DNA from: Lytechinus variegatus
Taxonomy: Eukaryota; Echinodermata; Echinoidea; Temnopleuroida; Toxopneustidae
Assembly (NCBI RefSeq): GCF_018143015.1
Contig: NC_054746.1
Coordinates: 38,318,687 to 38,382,686 of the forward strand
Length of the DNA stretch: 64,000 nucleotides
Direction: 5' to 3'
The notes beneath the pieces were generated by a model. That model saw only the letters and a program-made list of their open reading frames with translations. It was not told where the DNA came from and did not search any database. Shown piece after piece: positions 61,392-64,000 of this stretch (position 1 is its first letter; each line of letters starts with the position of its first letter). A program made the translations under genes and the position numbers.

Positions 61392-62112
61392 TTGTCATGA
61401 CCTTTTAAATATTAGGCCTATTTCCTGAATGATTTTCTAGTTAGTCTAGGCAAGTACAAGCAGAGTTAGAAGCTGCTATTTACGCATGGATAATCATCAA
61501 ACTTTTTATCTTTGTTGCATACGGGGTGATATATCTTGACTGTTCACATTCGATTTGCGCCAAAATAAGGTATCACATCAATGAATGAATAATGATAATA
61601 AAAGTAAAAAAAAAAAAAGGTAACAAGGGGAGGGGAAAAAGTGGAAAACAACAAACCTTAAATGTCGTTATGACCAAAAAAGTTGCTCGCCCTTCATGCT
61701 CACACTACCTTAAAAATTAGAAAATTTGACAACCAAAAAAAGGGGTTATGACCCTATATAATGTAAGGTTTGACAAGCAAAAAAAAAGGTTTTCACCCAA
61801 AATTTAAGGTCATTTTTTCTAAATATATGTATTATTTCGATTGTGAAGTGTTGTATTTTTCTCCATCATAAAGGACCAAAATTATATTAGGGGGGACATG
61901 AACATTTGATATTGTGTCCGCCCCTACCGTTTGGTTGGGGTACACGACCCCTGTTTTCCGCCAATGGTTTGTCAGTAGGTCATTTCCCCCCAATATTAAG
62001 GTAACTTTTACAACATATTTGCCTACATTTTACCAAAGCATGATCCCATATTTCAATTAATATTGGGTAAACTTTTGAATGAATAATTATGATTTAATAG
62101 GCCTACCACTTT
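61392..62112. other. intergenic, miniature-element debris
   Basis: No gene recognised. Blocks of GACAAGCAAAAAAAAGG and GTGTCCGCCCCTAC...TTTTCCGCCAATGG at about 61760-61970 resemble ends and interiors of the GGCGGAAA-type MITEs elsewhere here, but a complete element was not delimited. Confidence 0.4.
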
Positions 62113-62845
62113 TTAAAGGACAAGTCCACCCTATATAAAAAAATAGTTGATTTGAATAAAAAGAGAAAAGTCCAACAATCATAACACTGATTTTTCTTAA
62201 TTAGATGTAAAATAAGAAAGTTATAACATTTTGAACGGTTGATCGTTTATAATTTCACAAAACAATTACAATTGATGGGACTGATAACATCACTCACTAT
62301 TTCTCTTCTATTTTATTACATGAAGTATGAAATATTCTCCTCATGCTGTCCTGTGAAACATTCCTCCCTGAACATGTGGCATAACAATCACTAGCGTACC
62401 TACGGGGGGGGGGCGCAGTCTGCCTCCCCTGACGAGTCACAACCTTGGCAAGGGACGTATTCCTACCCCCCCCCCCTTCCCCCTTGAAGACCCCCTTTTT
62501 TGTAAAATTGTCAATTTTTTGGGCGGACGAATTTTCCTAGGTACGCCACTGATTACAATTTATTGTTATAATATTTTATGGTTCAGTTAAGTTGGTCCAT
62601 GATGTCAAATTGGTAAAAATTGAAATATTGTCTAATAAAAAAAGAAGAAATAGTCTTTCATTTACATGTGACTAAACAATTTATTGTGCATAGGTCTATA
62701 ACTATTTTGTGAAAAGGGGGAAACTTTAAAATGTTATTTTTTTCTTATTTTACATCCGATTTTGATGAAATTTTCAGCATAATGTTTGTCTGATTATTCT
62801 CTATTGATTTTAAATCAACATTTTGGAGGTGGACTTGAACTTTAA
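62113..62845. mobile_element. TTAAAGGACAAGTCC MITE, copy 2
   Basis: The ends are TTAAAGGACAAGTCCACCC and GGAGGTGGACTTGAACTTTAA. The body aligns with 18591-19200 (GATGTAAAATAAGAAAGTTA; CACTCACTATTTCT; ATCCGATTTTGATGAAATTT). It is interrupted by the small hAT-like element 62389-62551. Confidence 0.85.
62389..62551. mobile_element. Nested hAT-like MITE, CAGTGGCGTACC ends
   Basis: The ends are CACTAGCGTACCTACGG and CCTAGGTACGCCACTG. Flanking 8-mers ataacaat (62381-62388) and attacaat (62552-62559) match at 7 of 8. The aligned position in the other TTAAAGG copy has no insertion. Confidence 0.85.
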
Positions 62846-64000
62846 AGAAGGCGTGAACAAAAAAATGTTAAATTCATTTGGGTCACTTGGACCAAAATTA
62901 GGCTCGCTGTATTATTGTCTGATTTTTTTTTAAATCAAACTTTAAAATTCCAGGGAATTTCTATGTATGTCGGGAAATTTGGGATTCAGTTTCGTAAAAT
63001 TTGTTTTGGATATGTGGAAATACTGTGATATTGACCCCAAACTGGCCTTGAAACAGTGAAACGGGTCTTTGGAATTAGACTAGAGATTGTTTAGCACAAC
63101 CGCCCAACGATGCCGAACCTTCTTCTCGGGAGTAAAAAAGAAATATATATACACAACAACAAAAGTAAGTCCCCCCCTTGAATAAACATCAATAATTTCC
63201 GAACCAATTCGAGTTTTTGATATATTTTTACATGAGCGTATAGGCAATTTTATAAGCTACCCTCTGACTAAATGTTATGGACGTATTTTACGTCATGCTT
63301 CAGTGAGTACCGTCAGAAGGCAAAAATGTCACTTTTCAAAATCACAAGCCAAATATGCAAATATCATGACTTTGATTTCATTTTATTGGAACTGATTCCA
63401 CATTCTCATCATGAAAAATAGTCATCAGGCTTGTAAAAGGTACTTTCTAAAAAACATACATCTTTTTTGGCTAAATTTCACGGGTGAATAAACACAAGTT
63501 AAAATTTGCTGTAATTGGATTTTTAACACATTTTATCAATAAAACTGATAGAATATGGTGACAGTTATTTTTGCGAAGAGTATTTTCAACAATATTCATC
63601 GTTTCACGGTTCAATGAACATTTTTGAAAACAAAAAATACGATTTTCAAATATCATAGGCAAGTATTGTTTCATTTTTGTAACTGAAACTTATCTTTCAT
63701 CAACTTTTTCATTATGTTCATGACCAATTAACATGCTTCAATGATTCAAAGGCGATATATTAAACATTCACGCTTGAATGAACATGTGGAATGTCATGAG
63801 CTCTTTTTTGCGTTATTGGAAAAGATGCAAGTTGTAAAAGGCGATGGATATCTGTCACAAACCTCCTTGCATGGTTCATTTGATTTGATTTTTATGAAAA
63901 TCCCGATGTTTAATGCATCAGTGAGCACACAATATTCGAAAATTAGAAGAAAGTTCAAGGCCTTGGCCCCACTCTGTGCCGTATCGAATTGTTATTTTCG
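62846..64000. other. window end; unassigned
   Basis: No gene recognised. ACAACAACAAAAGTAAGTCC after a TA run at about 63152 looks like a transposon left end that runs out of the window; this is a weak call. Confidence 0.35.

Overview
The window is animal nuclear DNA: AT-rich, with long introns bounded by GT-AG splice sites and very dense in DNA transposons. The three genes are standard metazoan genes. Several repeats look like sea-urchin families, notably the TTAAAGGACAAGTCC terminal-inverted-repeat element, GGCCTA-rich spacers and G/C-capped hAT-like miniature elements. A sea urchin is the best guess, but it rests on recognition of repeats and not on a database search.

Genes. (1) ADCK1, a UbiB-family atypical kinase of mitochondria, lies on the plus strand in nine coding exons (17021-25093, 532 residues). 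(2) A GPX1/2-like glutathione peroxidase lies on the minus strand in three coding exons (35318 down to 31292, 205 residues). An in-frame TGA at its active site reads as selenocysteine, and a well-formed SECIS element sits about 1.2 kb past the stop codon (30111-30027). (3) PPP2R3C, the EF-hand PP2A B'' gamma subunit, lies on the minus strand in twelve coding exons (53982 down to 41358, about 439 residues); its first exon is uncertain. ADCK1 and GPX converge, while GPX and PPP2R3C are in tandem on the minus strand. Nothing suggests that the three act in one pathway, beyond mitochondrial and redox roles for the first two. A possible unidentified 5' coding exon is at 59403-59557.

Layout. 1-4.5 kb: little recognisable. 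4.5-16 kb: nested transposons, including a triple nest at 4.5-8.6 kb and a double nest at 10.3-13.3 kb. 17-25 kb: ADCK1, with miniature elements in its introns. 25-30 kb: intergenic repeats. 30-35.3 kb: GPX, with hAT remnants in intron 1. 35.5-41.3 kb: AT-rich probable 3' flank of PPP2R3C, with an hAT-like element using a 6-bp target duplication. 41.3-54 kb: PPP2R3C, whose first intron holds a CR1/L2-like reverse transcriptase fragment split by a 1.66-kb hAT-like element. 54.5-64 kb: mostly miniature transposons.

The main non-gene result is one family of 515-565 bp elements beginning CCCGGGGG. It has six copies here, and three of them have perfect 8-bp target duplications.
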